Positions 1 to 7,073 of a DNA stretch of 38,402 nucleotides are shown here, one piece after another (the stretch's first letter is position 1; each line of letters begins with the position of its first letter). Source of the stretch: Myxococcales bacterium UBA1203 (GTDB lineage: Bacteria; Myxococcota; Myxococcia; Myxococcales; UBA5297). Made by a program: the position numbers and the translations under genes. A model generated the notes under the pieces. That model ran no database searches, was not told where the DNA came from, and saw nothing but the letters and a program-made list of their open reading frames with translations. The stretch is taken from NCBI GenBank assembly GCA_002309695.1, contig DBXV01000022.1, positions 24,534-62,935 on the forward strand. Direction: 5' to 3'.

Positions 1-32
1 AGCCGATTGCATCCGGGCAGCCGCTGAGGCGC

Positions 33-689
33 TTACGAGAATTTTCGGTTCAGTCCGATGGCGACGCCCAGCATGACAAAATCGCCGGCGCGGGCCGCTT
101 CGACATAGACCGGCCTCAGAGAGTCATTGGCGGGCTCCAGGCGTATGCGGTCCCCCTCGGGGAAATAGCGCCGGACGCACAAATCGCCGCTGAGGCAGGC
201 AACAACCACATCCCCGGGCCGCGCCGTATCCTGCCGGCGCGCGAACAGCAGGTCGCCGCTGAAGATGCCCGCGCCAATCATGCCGTCGCCGCACATCCGC
301 ACGGCGAAGCGTTCCGTCAGAGAGCCGGGCAGAAGCGAGGCATCCACGGCAATCGTCTCGCTGACATTCGCCGGATCCAGGAGATCGCTCCCCCGCGTGA
401 TGCCGCTGACCACGGGCAGTCTGAGAACAGTTCTCGTCTCACTGGCCGCGTCGCTGATGCCCAGACAGCCGCGCCCCTTGGCTGTGACGACAAGGGAACG
501 GCTCGTCTGATCGGTCCGGGTCAGATACCCCTTACGCTCCAGAGCGCGGAGGTGATCGTTCACACCGTTGGTGCTCCTGATGCCAAACTTGACGCCGATT
601 TCCCGAATGCTGGGCGGGTAATGCTTCTGCTCGCTGCTCTCGACGATGAATTGCAGGATGTCCCGCTGTCTCGCTGTCAGTCCTTCCAT
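33..689 (-). CDS. LexA-like transcriptional repressor, apparently non-cleavable
   Basis: 218 aa, normal LexA length. Residues 1-70 form the LexA winged helix (REIGVKFGIRSTNGVNDHL, then LRALERKGYL). The C-terminal half aligns without gaps to the LexA S24 peptidase domain, but three key positions differ. The cleavage-site Ala-Gly is Arg99-Gly100 (LPVVSGITRG). The catalytic Ser, normally in GDSM, is Gly136 (CGDGMIGAG). The catalytic Lys, normally in VKR, is Arg173 (LCVRR). LexA normally represses SOS genes and cleaves itself on RecA filaments; this one should bind DNA but not self-cleave (inference). The ATG at 689 is preceded by AGGAGG eight bases away. It is divergent from rimI, and two inverted repeats lie in its upstream region, consistent with autoregulation. 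No DNA-repair gene is adjacent. It could be a LexA paralogue that regulates something other than SOS, with a true lexA elsewhere. Confidence 0.85.
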   Translation of the reverse strand: MEGLTARQRDILQFIVESSEQKHYPPSIREIGVKFGIRSTNGVNDHLRALERKGYLTRTDQTSRSLVVTAKGRGCLGISDAASETRTVLRLPVVSGITRGSDLLDPANVSETIAVDASLLPGSLTERFAVRMCGDGMIGAGIFSGDLLFARRQDTARPGDVVVACLSGDLCVRRYFPEGDRIRLEPANDSLRPVYVEAARAGDFVMLGVAIGLNRKFS

Positions 690-724
690 AGAAACAACCT
701 CCTGGTGTTTGGCCGCGGCGGATA

Positions 725-740
725 TGTCCGCTCGCAGACA
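725..740. promoter_or_regulatory. Candidate operator 1 upstream of the LexA-like gene
   Basis: TGTCCGCTCGCAGACA is an inverted repeat with 7-base arms, one mismatch and a 2-base centre. It lies 36 bases upstream of the LexA-like start codon, between the promoter candidate and the ribosome binding site. A binding site for the repressor itself is an inference. Confidence 0.35.
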
Positions 741-758
741 GGTTAAGTCCGTAAAAAT

Positions 759-774
759 CTGAACGGCCGTTTAG
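759..774. promoter_or_regulatory. Candidate operator 2 upstream of the LexA-like gene
   Basis: CTGAACGGCCGTTTAG is a 16-base near-perfect palindrome (core AACGGCCGTT perfect, one outer mismatch). It overlaps the predicted -10 of the minus-strand promoter, the usual position for a repressor operator. Its sequence is unrelated to operator candidate 1, so at most one is likely to be the repressor's own site. Confidence 0.35.
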
Positions 775-796
775 AAAAATTCCAAAGGACTTGACA
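774..796 (-). promoter_or_regulatory. Candidate promoter of the LexA-like gene
   Basis: Read on the minus strand: TTGTCA (796-791), 16 bases, then a -10-like TCTAAA that runs into the palindrome at 759-774. The start codon is about 90 bases downstream. It is a pattern match only. Confidence 0.3.
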
Positions 797-914
797 AGGG
801 GGAAGGCGGGTGACTCGCCGCCGCGGTTTTTCGGCGGCAGAAGCAGAAAAGCGCCTGAATGCCTCGTGAGCCGACATCGGCCCGTTAAATCTACATCGTC
901 CTGCATTGTCCTCT

Positions 915-1415
915 ATGAATAACGCAGATGTTTCAAAGCTTTTTCCCGACGGCGCGCGGCCCGAGGTTCATATCCGCCGGGCGGCAGAGGCCGACCTGCC
1001 CGCCATTCTGCAGATTGAGCGCGCCTGCTTCAGCGCCCCCTGGAGCGAAGGCATGTTCCGCAGTGAATTTACGAACCGCTGGAGCCGGGTTCTGATGGCC
1101 GAGGTGCCCGGCGCGGACGACCGCCTGCTTCCGGTCGGCTTCATGGTCATCTGGCTTCTGGCGGACGAACTCCACATCAACAACGTCGCCGTGCTCCCCG
1201 GCGTCCGGCGGCGCGGCATCGGCCGCTCCATGATGCAGGAAGTGCTGCGGCTGGCGGCAGAAGGCGGCGCGGTCCTCGCCACGCTGGAAGTGCGGCGCTC
1301 CAACACTCCGGCCCGCTGCCTCTACGAATCCTTCGGGTTTGCCGTGAGTGCCGTCCGCAGGGCCTATTACGAGGACGGGGAAGACGCCTTTGTCATGCTG
1401 CGCACCTTCCCCTGA
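915..1415 (+). CDS. rimI: Ribosomal protein S18-alanine N-acetyltransferase (RimI-type GNAT)
   Basis: 166 aa from the ATG at 915; an in-frame TTG at 906 would add three residues and neither start has a clear ribosome binding site. It is a single GNAT domain: an acidic start HIRRAAEADLPAILQIE, then the acetyl-CoA binding motif A (NNVAVLPGVRRRGIG), then ARCLYESFGF near the end. The spacing and the ERACFSAPWSEGMF segment are typical of RimI, which acetylates the N-terminal Ala of S18 in the cytoplasm. RimI is often next to tsaB/tsaD, but neither is here, so another GNAT substrate is possible. It is transcribed divergently from the LexA-like repressor. A GCCGCCG/CGGCGGC hairpin (817-838) lies in the upstream region. 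Confidence 0.75.
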   Translation: MNNADVSKLFPDGARPEVHIRRAAEADLPAILQIERACFSAPWSEGMFRSEFTNRWSRVLMAEVPGADDRLLPVGFMVIWLLADELHINNVAVLPGVRRRGIGRSMMQEVLRLAAEGGAVLATLEVRRSNTPARCLYESFGFAVSAVRRAYYEDGEDAFVMLRTFP

Positions 1416-1446
1416 ACCCCCCTTGCCGTCCCCAGGTCGGGTGACT

Positions 1447-1463
1447 AAAGGGCGCGCCCTTTT
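1447..1463 (+). terminator. Possible terminator after rimI
   Basis: Perfect 16-base palindrome AAAGGGCGCGCCCTTT followed by one more T, 31 bases after the rimI stop. The stem has no free loop bases beyond the central GCGC and the T tract is short, so a protein-binding palindrome is an alternative. Confidence 0.35.
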
Positions 1464-1567
1464 CAAAAGAGGCATCGCCGTGGGCCTGGGACGCGGAGTT
1501 TGGTTCAGTCAATGAGGACGCCCCGAAGCCAAGCCCGCCCCGTGCCGTGCCTGAATGAGGTCGAGCC

Positions 1568-2656
1568 TTGGCTGAACGAACCCTTTACGAAATCCTTGAA
1601 GTCCCCAAAACGGCGACCCCGGATGACATCAAGTCGTCGTTTCGGCGCCTCGCCCAAAAATATCATCCGGACAGGAACCCCAACGACCGCCAGGCCGAGG
1701 AGAAATTCAAGGAGGTCAACGCCGCCTACGAAGTGCTTCATGACCCCAAGAAGCGGGCGATGTATGACGAGCTGGGTCCGGATGCTATCAAAATTGGCTT
1801 CGATGAGGCTCAGGCTGAGAGCTACCGCCAGTGGAAAAAGGCTTCTTCGGGGCGGGGCGCGCGCACCAGCGGCTTTTCGAGCGAATTCAATTTCGATTTC
1901 GGCGCGGGTCAGGGCAGCGATTTCAGGTCGATTTTTGAGACGCTGTTCGGCGGCTTCGGCGGGGGGCGAAAGAGCAAGGACGGCCAGTCGCCGCGCGGTT
2001 CAAGGCGCCAGCTCGTCATCGACGGCGAGGACCAGGAACTGCAGATTTCCATTCCGTTTCATCTGGCGGTCCGCGGGGGAAATCACACGGTGCGCTTCAC
2101 GCGGAGCGAGAGGTGCGGCCTGTGCGGGGGCTCGGGAAGCGCGCCGTCGGGACGCGGGACCTGCCGCGCGTGCGGCGGCAGCGGATCAAAGCCTGAAACC
2201 ACGCAGTCTCTGGAAGTTCGGATCCCGGCGGGCGCGGCAGAGGGCACAAAAATCCGCCTCGCCGGGCAGGGAATGCCGGGAATGAACGGCGGCAAGCCCG
2301 GCGACCTGTATCTGCTGCTTCACGTCGAGCCTCATCCCCGCGTGCGGCGCGAAGGCAAGGACCTCTATCTCGACCTGCCGGTGACGCCTCTGGAGGCGTT
2401 TCGCGGCGGCGAGGTCCGCTGCCCGACCTTCGACGGCAACTTCACCCTGACCATTCCCCAGCACTCGCAGAGCGGCCGGAAGCTCCGCCTCAAGGGGCTC
2501 GGCGTGCCAGACCTCAAGGGCGGCGCCCGGGGCGATTTCTACGTTGTTCTGCAGGTCGTCCTGCCGGAGCGCGACGCGCCCGAGCTGCTCGAAGCCTGCG
2601 AGACCCTCTCGCGCGCCATCGGGACTGCCGACGTGCGGTCCAGCGTCGTCCTCTGA
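1568..2656 (+). CDS. DnaJ-family co-chaperone with a reduced zinc-finger region
   Basis: 362 aa from a TTG start at 1568 with GAGG seven bases upstream. Residues 3-70 are a J domain with HPD at 33-35, which stimulates the ATPase of DnaK. A Gly/Phe-rich linker (about 105-130) follows. The C-terminal substrate-binding domains (about 155-350) carry the usual IPAGAAEGTKIRLAGQG and PLEAFRGGE motifs. Only two CxxCxGxG repeats are present (Cys182/185 and Cys198/201) instead of the four of classical DnaJ, so at most one zinc ion can be held. CbpA-type proteins have none. It is probably a DnaJ/CbpA paralogue rather than the main DnaJ; no dnaK or grpE is adjacent. A start at a later ATG would cut into the J domain. 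Confidence 0.88.
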   Translation: MAERTLYEILEVPKTATPDDIKSSFRRLAQKYHPDRNPNDRQAEEKFKEVNAAYEVLHDPKKRAMYDELGPDAIKIGFDEAQAESYRQWKKASSGRGARTSGFSSEFNFDFGAGQGSDFRSIFETLFGGFGGGRKSKDGQSPRGSRRQLVIDGEDQELQISIPFHLAVRGGNHTVRFTRSERCGLCGGSGSAPSGRGTCRACGGSGSKPETTQSLEVRIPAGAAEGTKIRLAGQGMPGMNGGKPGDLYLLLHVEPHPRVRREGKDLYLDLPVTPLEAFRGGEVRCPTFDGNFTLTIPQHSQSGRKLRLKGLGVPDLKGGARGDFYVVLQVVLPERDAPELLEACETLSRAIGTADVRSSVVL

Positions 2657-2825
2657 ACCCAAACCAGTCTTCCCCATGATTTCCGCGTCCGGCCCTTAAG
2701 CGCCGCGGCTTCCTTTTGAATCCGCCGGCATTTCAGGGCCGCGGCTTTATCCGCGGGGCCGGCGCCGCGAGCCCGGCCTTCCGCATTCCAAACTAGGTCT
2801 TCACGACCAGGAGCAGTCACTGACC

Positions 2826-3560
2826 ATGAGCATCCTCGATATCTTTTCAAACAGCCCCGAGAAGAAAATCCTCTCTCTCAAGAAGAAGCTCCTTGAGCGC
2901 TACGGCCAGCCCGAAACGCGGCAGATGGCCATGGACAAGCTCCTCGACATGGGAACGCCCGAAGCTGTCACGGCGCTTCTCTCCCGCTTCAAGGTCAACG
3001 TGGAGCCGTCCATCACCGACGCAGAGGAGAAGGAATATCTCTTCAAGTCGCTGGTGCAGATGGGCGCGGGCAAGGTGGCGGATCCGGTCCATGAGTTTTT
3101 CAAAAACAGCGACGACGCCGCCAACTGGGCTGTGCGCCTTCTGACCGAGCTCGTTTCCGAAGAGGAGCTGGTCAACATCTGCATCGAGGTTCTGAACAGG
3201 GTCGGTCCCGACTACACCCGCGACCCGGAGAAGAAGCTGGTCATCCTGCAGACCCTGGCGCGAAAGACCGGCAGCGGCATCCCGGCGGCCATCGTTCCTT
3301 TCCTCGAGGACCCTGCCGACGACGTGCGCATCGAGGCGGCTTTTGCCCTCTCCAGACACGCGGATGAGGCGGTCTCCCGCGAGCCTCTGCTCAAAGCGAT
3401 GGTCGATTCCGCGGACCGCAACCGGGTCATCGCCGCCATCGCCAATGCCCTGGCTGTCACCGGGTTCGGCGTCCAGGGCTACCGTGAGCAGATTGAAAAG
3501 CTGCTGCCCGCCGGCTGGTCGGTGAACAACGAGGGCAAGGTCATCCGCCCCGAAAGCTGA
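2826..3560 (+). CDS. HEAT-repeat protein of unknown function
   Basis: 244 aa, ATG at 2826 with AGGAG at 2809-2813. The protein is almost wholly alpha-helical with repeated HEAT-like helical hairpins, for example AMDKLLDMGTPEAVTALLSRF, a middle unit around residues 95-125, and DPADDVRIEAAFALSRHADE near 160-185. There is no signal peptide or membrane segment, so it is probably a cytoplasmic scaffold or binding protein. It lies 36 bases before rnz on the same strand and may be cotranscribed with it. I do not recognise a specific partner. Confidence 0.75.
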   Translation: MSILDIFSNSPEKKILSLKKKLLERYGQPETRQMAMDKLLDMGTPEAVTALLSRFKVNVEPSITDAEEKEYLFKSLVQMGAGKVADPVHEFFKNSDDAANWAVRLLTELVSEEELVNICIEVLNRVGPDYTRDPEKKLVILQTLARKTGSGIPAAIVPFLEDPADDVRIEAAFALSRHADEAVSREPLLKAMVDSADRNRVIAAIANALAVTGFGVQGYREQIEKLLPAGWSVNNEGKVIRPES

Positions 3561-3595
3561 AAGACAGCTGAAAACCGCTTAGCCAGCGAGCCTCC

Positions 3596-4546
3596 ATGAT
3601 CCGCATCACATTTCTCGGCACCTCCGCGGCCGCTCCGACAGTCACCCGCAGTCTCCCGGCCATCGCCCTCAAGCGCGAGGGCGTGCTGACGCTGTTCGAC
3701 TGCGGGGAGGGCACTCAGCGGCAGATGATGAGGTACGGCACCGGCTTCGATGTCAGCGATGTCTTCTTCACGCATCTGCACGCGGACCACTTCCTGGGAA
3801 TCATCGGCTTCGTGCGGACGCTGGCCATGGCCGAGCGCGCCCAGCCGATGAACCTGTATTGCCCGAAGGGAACGGCGCGCATTCTGGAACAGGCCATCCG
3901 CCTCGGCATTCTCGACGACCGCATCTTTCCCATTGAGATTCACGAGCTTGCGCCCGGCAGTGCCGTGGCCCGCGACGGCTACGAGGTGCGGGCCTTCGAG
4001 GTTCAGCACAAGCGGCCTGCGCTGGGCTACGCGCTGGTGGAGCCGTCCCGGCCCGGCAAATTCGACGTGGAGCGCGCCGCAAAGCTGGGGATTCCTTCGG
4101 GGCCGCTCTTCGGACAGCTGCAAAAAGGCAGCGCCGTCACGCTGGAGGACGGCCGCACGATTTTGCCGTCCGAGGTCGTCGGGCCACCCCGCCGCGGGCG
4201 CCGAATCGTCATTTCCGGGGACACCATTCCCTGCGAGGCCACGGCCGAGGCTTCGCGCAGCGCGGACCTTCTGATTCACGAAGCCACCTTCGGCGACGAC
4301 GACGTGGTCCGGGCCAGACAGACATTTCATTCGACAGCGGCCCAGGCGGCAGAGATTGCGCGCAGGGCACAGGCTAGGCGGCTGGTGCTGACGCATTTCT
4401 CCAACCGCTACGCCAACGCCCCCGGAATCCTGCTGCGCCAGGCGCGGCCGATTTTTCCCGGAGTCGAGGCCGCGCGCGACGGCATGACCATCGACATTCC
4501 TCTGCCGGACGAGCCGGAACAGCCCCCCAAAAATGCACAGGATTGA
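3596..4546 (+). CDS. rnz: Ribonuclease Z (tRNA 3' processing endonuclease)
   Basis: 316 aa, typical for the short form of RNase Z. It is a metallo-beta-lactamase fold starting at ITFLGTSAAAPT, with the zinc motif HLHADH at residues 60-65. Later ligands include the Asp of VISGDT, the His of EATF-type LIHEATFGD, and the final His in LTHFSNRY. The enzyme removes 3' trailers from tRNA precursors in the cytoplasm. The ATG at 3596 directly follows the HEAT-repeat gene. The last 14 bases overlap the start of lptF, suggesting coupled translation with the envelope genes downstream. Confidence 0.92.
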   Translation: MIRITFLGTSAAAPTVTRSLPAIALKREGVLTLFDCGEGTQRQMMRYGTGFDVSDVFFTHLHADHFLGIIGFVRTLAMAERAQPMNLYCPKGTARILEQAIRLGILDDRIFPIEIHELAPGSAVARDGYEVRAFEVQHKRPALGYALVEPSRPGKFDVERAAKLGIPSGPLFGQLQKGSAVTLEDGRTILPSEVVGPPRRGRRIVISGDTIPCEATAEASRSADLLIHEATFGDDDVVRARQTFHSTAAQAAEIARRAQARRLVLTHFSNRYANAPGILLRQARPIFPGVEAARDGMTIDIPLPDEPEQPPKNAQD

Positions 4547-5858
4547 CCGCTACATCTTTGGGGAAATTTTCATTCCCTTCGTCTCCGCGCTCGCCTTCCT
4601 CTTCACGCTGCTGTTCGCCATGCAGATGCTGAGGGGAATCGAAATCATGCTGGGGGCCAGCGTGTCCGCCTTCGACCTGTTCTACGTCGCGGCCTGCCTC
4701 GTTCCTCACTTCGTCGTCATGGCGGTCCCCATCTCCTTCCTCTTCGCCGTGGTCATCGGCCTGGGGAGGCTGTCGGAAGACCGCGAAATCATGGCGCTCA
4801 AGGCCTCGGGCGTCGGCACATCAAGGCTGTGGGCCGCTCCGCTCGCGCTGGCGGCCATTCTGGCGGCAGTGGGCATCGGCTTTGGCTACGGCCCGGAGCC
4901 CATCGGACTCGCCGAGGTCGACCGCCACATCAACGAGCTCATCAAGAAGAACATGGCCGGGGATGTGAAGCCCGGCGTGTTCTACGACGCCATTCGGGGC
5001 ATCACCCTCTACGCGCAGGAGGTGGACTCCAAGAGCCGCCGCTTCACCAACGTCCTTCTGGTGGACGAGCGCTCGGAGACCGACTCCACGCTGTGGCTCG
5101 CGCGCCACGGCTACGTGGATCCCCACGGCAGCGACGCTTCTCTCCTGCTCCAGCTCAGCGACGGCGAAATTCATCAGGCGTCTGAGGGCGAAACAGCGGA
5201 GCAGGCGTCATCGGTGATTGCCGGTTTTGGCCAGTGCACGCTGAACATTCAGGCCAATGAGCTTCTGAAGAAGAACCGCTTCGGGGCCACGCGGCGGGAA
5301 GCCATGCTGCCCGGTCAGCTGAAAATGGTGGCCGAAGAGCTGAGAGCAGAGGCCCTCCGGCTGCGGGCGGAGGCGGCGCAGGGCGAAAATGCCGAAACGC
5401 CGAATGAGAGTGTGCCTGCCGCCAGCGCAGCGGATGCCGGCAATGTGTCCGAACTTCCCGACAAATCCAGGCCGCAGGGCACGCTCGACGAGCGAAGCAG
5501 GGCGCTCCTCAATGCGCAGCAGGCCCGGCAGGGCGATCAGCTCAGGCGGGCCGAAAAAAAGGAAAAGGAAGCCCGAAAAATCGATGTGGCGCGGGCGCGG
5601 CGGCTGGCAGCGCCTCTGGCGGCCATCGTCTTCGCCATGTGCGCCGTTCCTCTGGCCATCGGGCGGCGGCAGCGGGGGCAGGGGCTCGGCATCCTCGCCT
5701 CCATGGCCTGCTACATCGGCTACTACACGCTGGAGCGCATCGGCGAGGGCATGGGCGAGTCAGGAACGCTGCCCGCCATGCTGGCAGCCCAGATTCCAAA
5801 CATCGCCTTCTGCGTGATTGGGCTGTGGCTGGTCCGGAGGTCGCTTAAGGTCATGTAG
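4533..5858 (+). CDS. lptF: LPS export ABC transporter permease LptF
   Basis: 441 aa; YjgP/YjgQ family. The N-terminus IDRYIFGEIFIPF leads into three membrane helices (about 12-35, 50-85, 100-120) with the conserved cytoplasmic stretch RLSEDREIMALKASGVG between them. A periplasmic beta-jellyroll region follows, and three C-terminal helices begin near residue 355. With LptG and LptB it extracts LPS from the inner membrane toward LptC/A. An unusual feature is a segment at about 263-353, just before the C-terminal helices, that is Ala/Glu/Arg-rich and coiled-coil-like with a Pro/Ser spacer. The start overlaps rnz by 14 bases; lptG follows 63 bases later. LptB and LptC are not in the window. Confidence 0.9.
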   Translation: MHRIDRYIFGEIFIPFVSALAFLFTLLFAMQMLRGIEIMLGASVSAFDLFYVAACLVPHFVVMAVPISFLFAVVIGLGRLSEDREIMALKASGVGTSRLWAAPLALAAILAAVGIGFGYGPEPIGLAEVDRHINELIKKNMAGDVKPGVFYDAIRGITLYAQEVDSKSRRFTNVLLVDERSETDSTLWLARHGYVDPHGSDASLLLQLSDGEIHQASEGETAEQASSVIAGFGQCTLNIQANELLKKNRFGATRREAMLPGQLKMVAEELRAEALRLRAEAAQGENAETPNESVPAASAADAGNVSELPDKSRPQGTLDERSRALLNAQQARQGDQLRRAEKKEKEARKIDVARARRLAAPLAAIVFAMCAVPLAIGRRQRGQGLGILASMACYIGYYTLERIGEGMGESGTLPAMLAAQIPNIAFCVIGLWLVRRSLKVM

Positions 5859-5921
5859 CCGCGCGCCGCCCGCTGCTCTCTCAAACGTCATTCGCGGAGT
5901 TTTCCCCCTCACCCACGTCCC

Positions 5922-6998
5922 ATGCGCATTCTGTCGAGACACATCACCGCCAGCTATCTCAAGGCCTTCGCCGGCACGCTGGGCGTCCTCACCCTGATTT
6001 TTCTGGTCGTGGAGTTCGTGGACCGCTCCCGGGACTACACCGGAGACAACTGGCAGTACTGGGCGGCGCTCCTCTACGCGAATAAGGCGCTCTCCGTTGG
6101 CTACATGCTGGCGCCGGCGGCCATGCTGCTCGCCTGCGGCATCACGGTCGCCTCCCTCAGGCGGCGCGGCGAATACACGGCCATCCGTGCCCTGGCCATC
6201 GGTCCCTGGCGGGTGCTCATGCCGCTCGCCCTCAGCGGCCTCTTCGTCTGTGTGGGGCTCATTCTGGCGGGCGAATACGTGGTCGGCCCCGCGGACATGC
6301 GCGTGGACGAAATCAACGCGGCTCACTTCCGAAGGGCGGGTTCCTGGCGCCTGTTCTTCGGGGACAAGACCTGGCTGAGGGGCAAGCGGAATTTTTACCA
6401 TCTGCGCAGCGGCAATCCCGACGACGGCTTCCAAAACGTGACGCTCTACAGTGTGGGCAGCGGCTTCAGGCTGCTTCAGCGCATCGACGCGAACCTCATG
6501 CGCAGCACCGGCGGCCACACCTGGAAGCTCACGGACGGCGCGGTCCGCGAATACTCGGAGAACGGCGAGCTCTCCTACCGGCCCTTCGCCGAGATGGACG
6601 TGACGCTGGAGGAATCGGCCGAATCGTTCCGCATCCGCAAGGGCTACCCGGAACAGATGCGCTTCGGAGAGCTGAGGGAGCAAATCGCCCGGCGGCAGAC
6701 GGTGGGACTGGTCACGGAGCGCTATGAACTGGCGCTTCACAACAAGCTGGCCTCGCCATTCAGCGGCTTTCCCGGCCTGCTTTTGATTTTCGCGCTTTCA
6801 ACCCGTGCCGGACGGCGCGGCCGCATGTCCTCCACCCTCGCTGAGGGCTTCTTCATCATCGTTCTGCAGTGGGGGCTTCTGGTGATTTTCAAGGCCGCGG
6901 CCTTCGCCGGCTATCTCTCGCCCGGCGCCTCCGCATGGACGCCCAACATCCTTCTGGCAGTCCTCTCCGTGATTGCCCTCAGGCGCTTTGTCCGCTGA
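5922..6998 (+). CDS. lptG: LPS export ABC transporter permease LptG
   Basis: 358 aa, the usual length of LptG. It starts MRILSRHITASYLKAFAGTLG and has three N-terminal membrane helices with the cytoplasmic motif LRRRGEYTAIRALAIG, a large periplasmic domain (about 130-265), and three C-terminal helices. It is the partner of the upstream LptF in the heterodimeric LptB2FG exporter in the inner membrane. No strong ribosome binding site precedes the ATG at 5922; translation may depend on readthrough from lptF. The conserved lptF-lptG pairing supports the call. Confidence 0.9.
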   Translation: MRILSRHITASYLKAFAGTLGVLTLIFLVVEFVDRSRDYTGDNWQYWAALLYANKALSVGYMLAPAAMLLACGITVASLRRRGEYTAIRALAIGPWRVLMPLALSGLFVCVGLILAGEYVVGPADMRVDEINAAHFRRAGSWRLFFGDKTWLRGKRNFYHLRSGNPDDGFQNVTLYSVGSGFRLLQRIDANLMRSTGGHTWKLTDGAVREYSENGELSYRPFAEMDVTLEESAESFRIRKGYPEQMRFGELREQIARRQTVGLVTERYELALHNKLASPFSGFPGLLLIFALSTRAGRRGRMSSTLAEGFFIIVLQWGLLVIFKAAAFAGYLSPGASAWTPNILLAVLSVIALRRFVR

Positions 6999-7073
6999 GG
7001 GCTTTTTCTGACTTCCCGGCCCGCCGACGCCCCTGCCTCCTGCCATCCCCCTGAAATCTTCACGACAGAGACG

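Noticed and set aside
817..838. GCCGCCG/CGGCGGC hairpin upstream of rimI as a terminator
   Set aside because: There is no T tract after the stem and no gene ends there. It is kept only as a possible leader structure like the one at 36605.
1500..2285. 261-codon frame overlapping the DnaJ-family gene
   Set aside because: It is a +1-shifted Arg/Ser/Ala-rich frame without a J domain; the TTG-started frame has HPD and the C-terminal domains.
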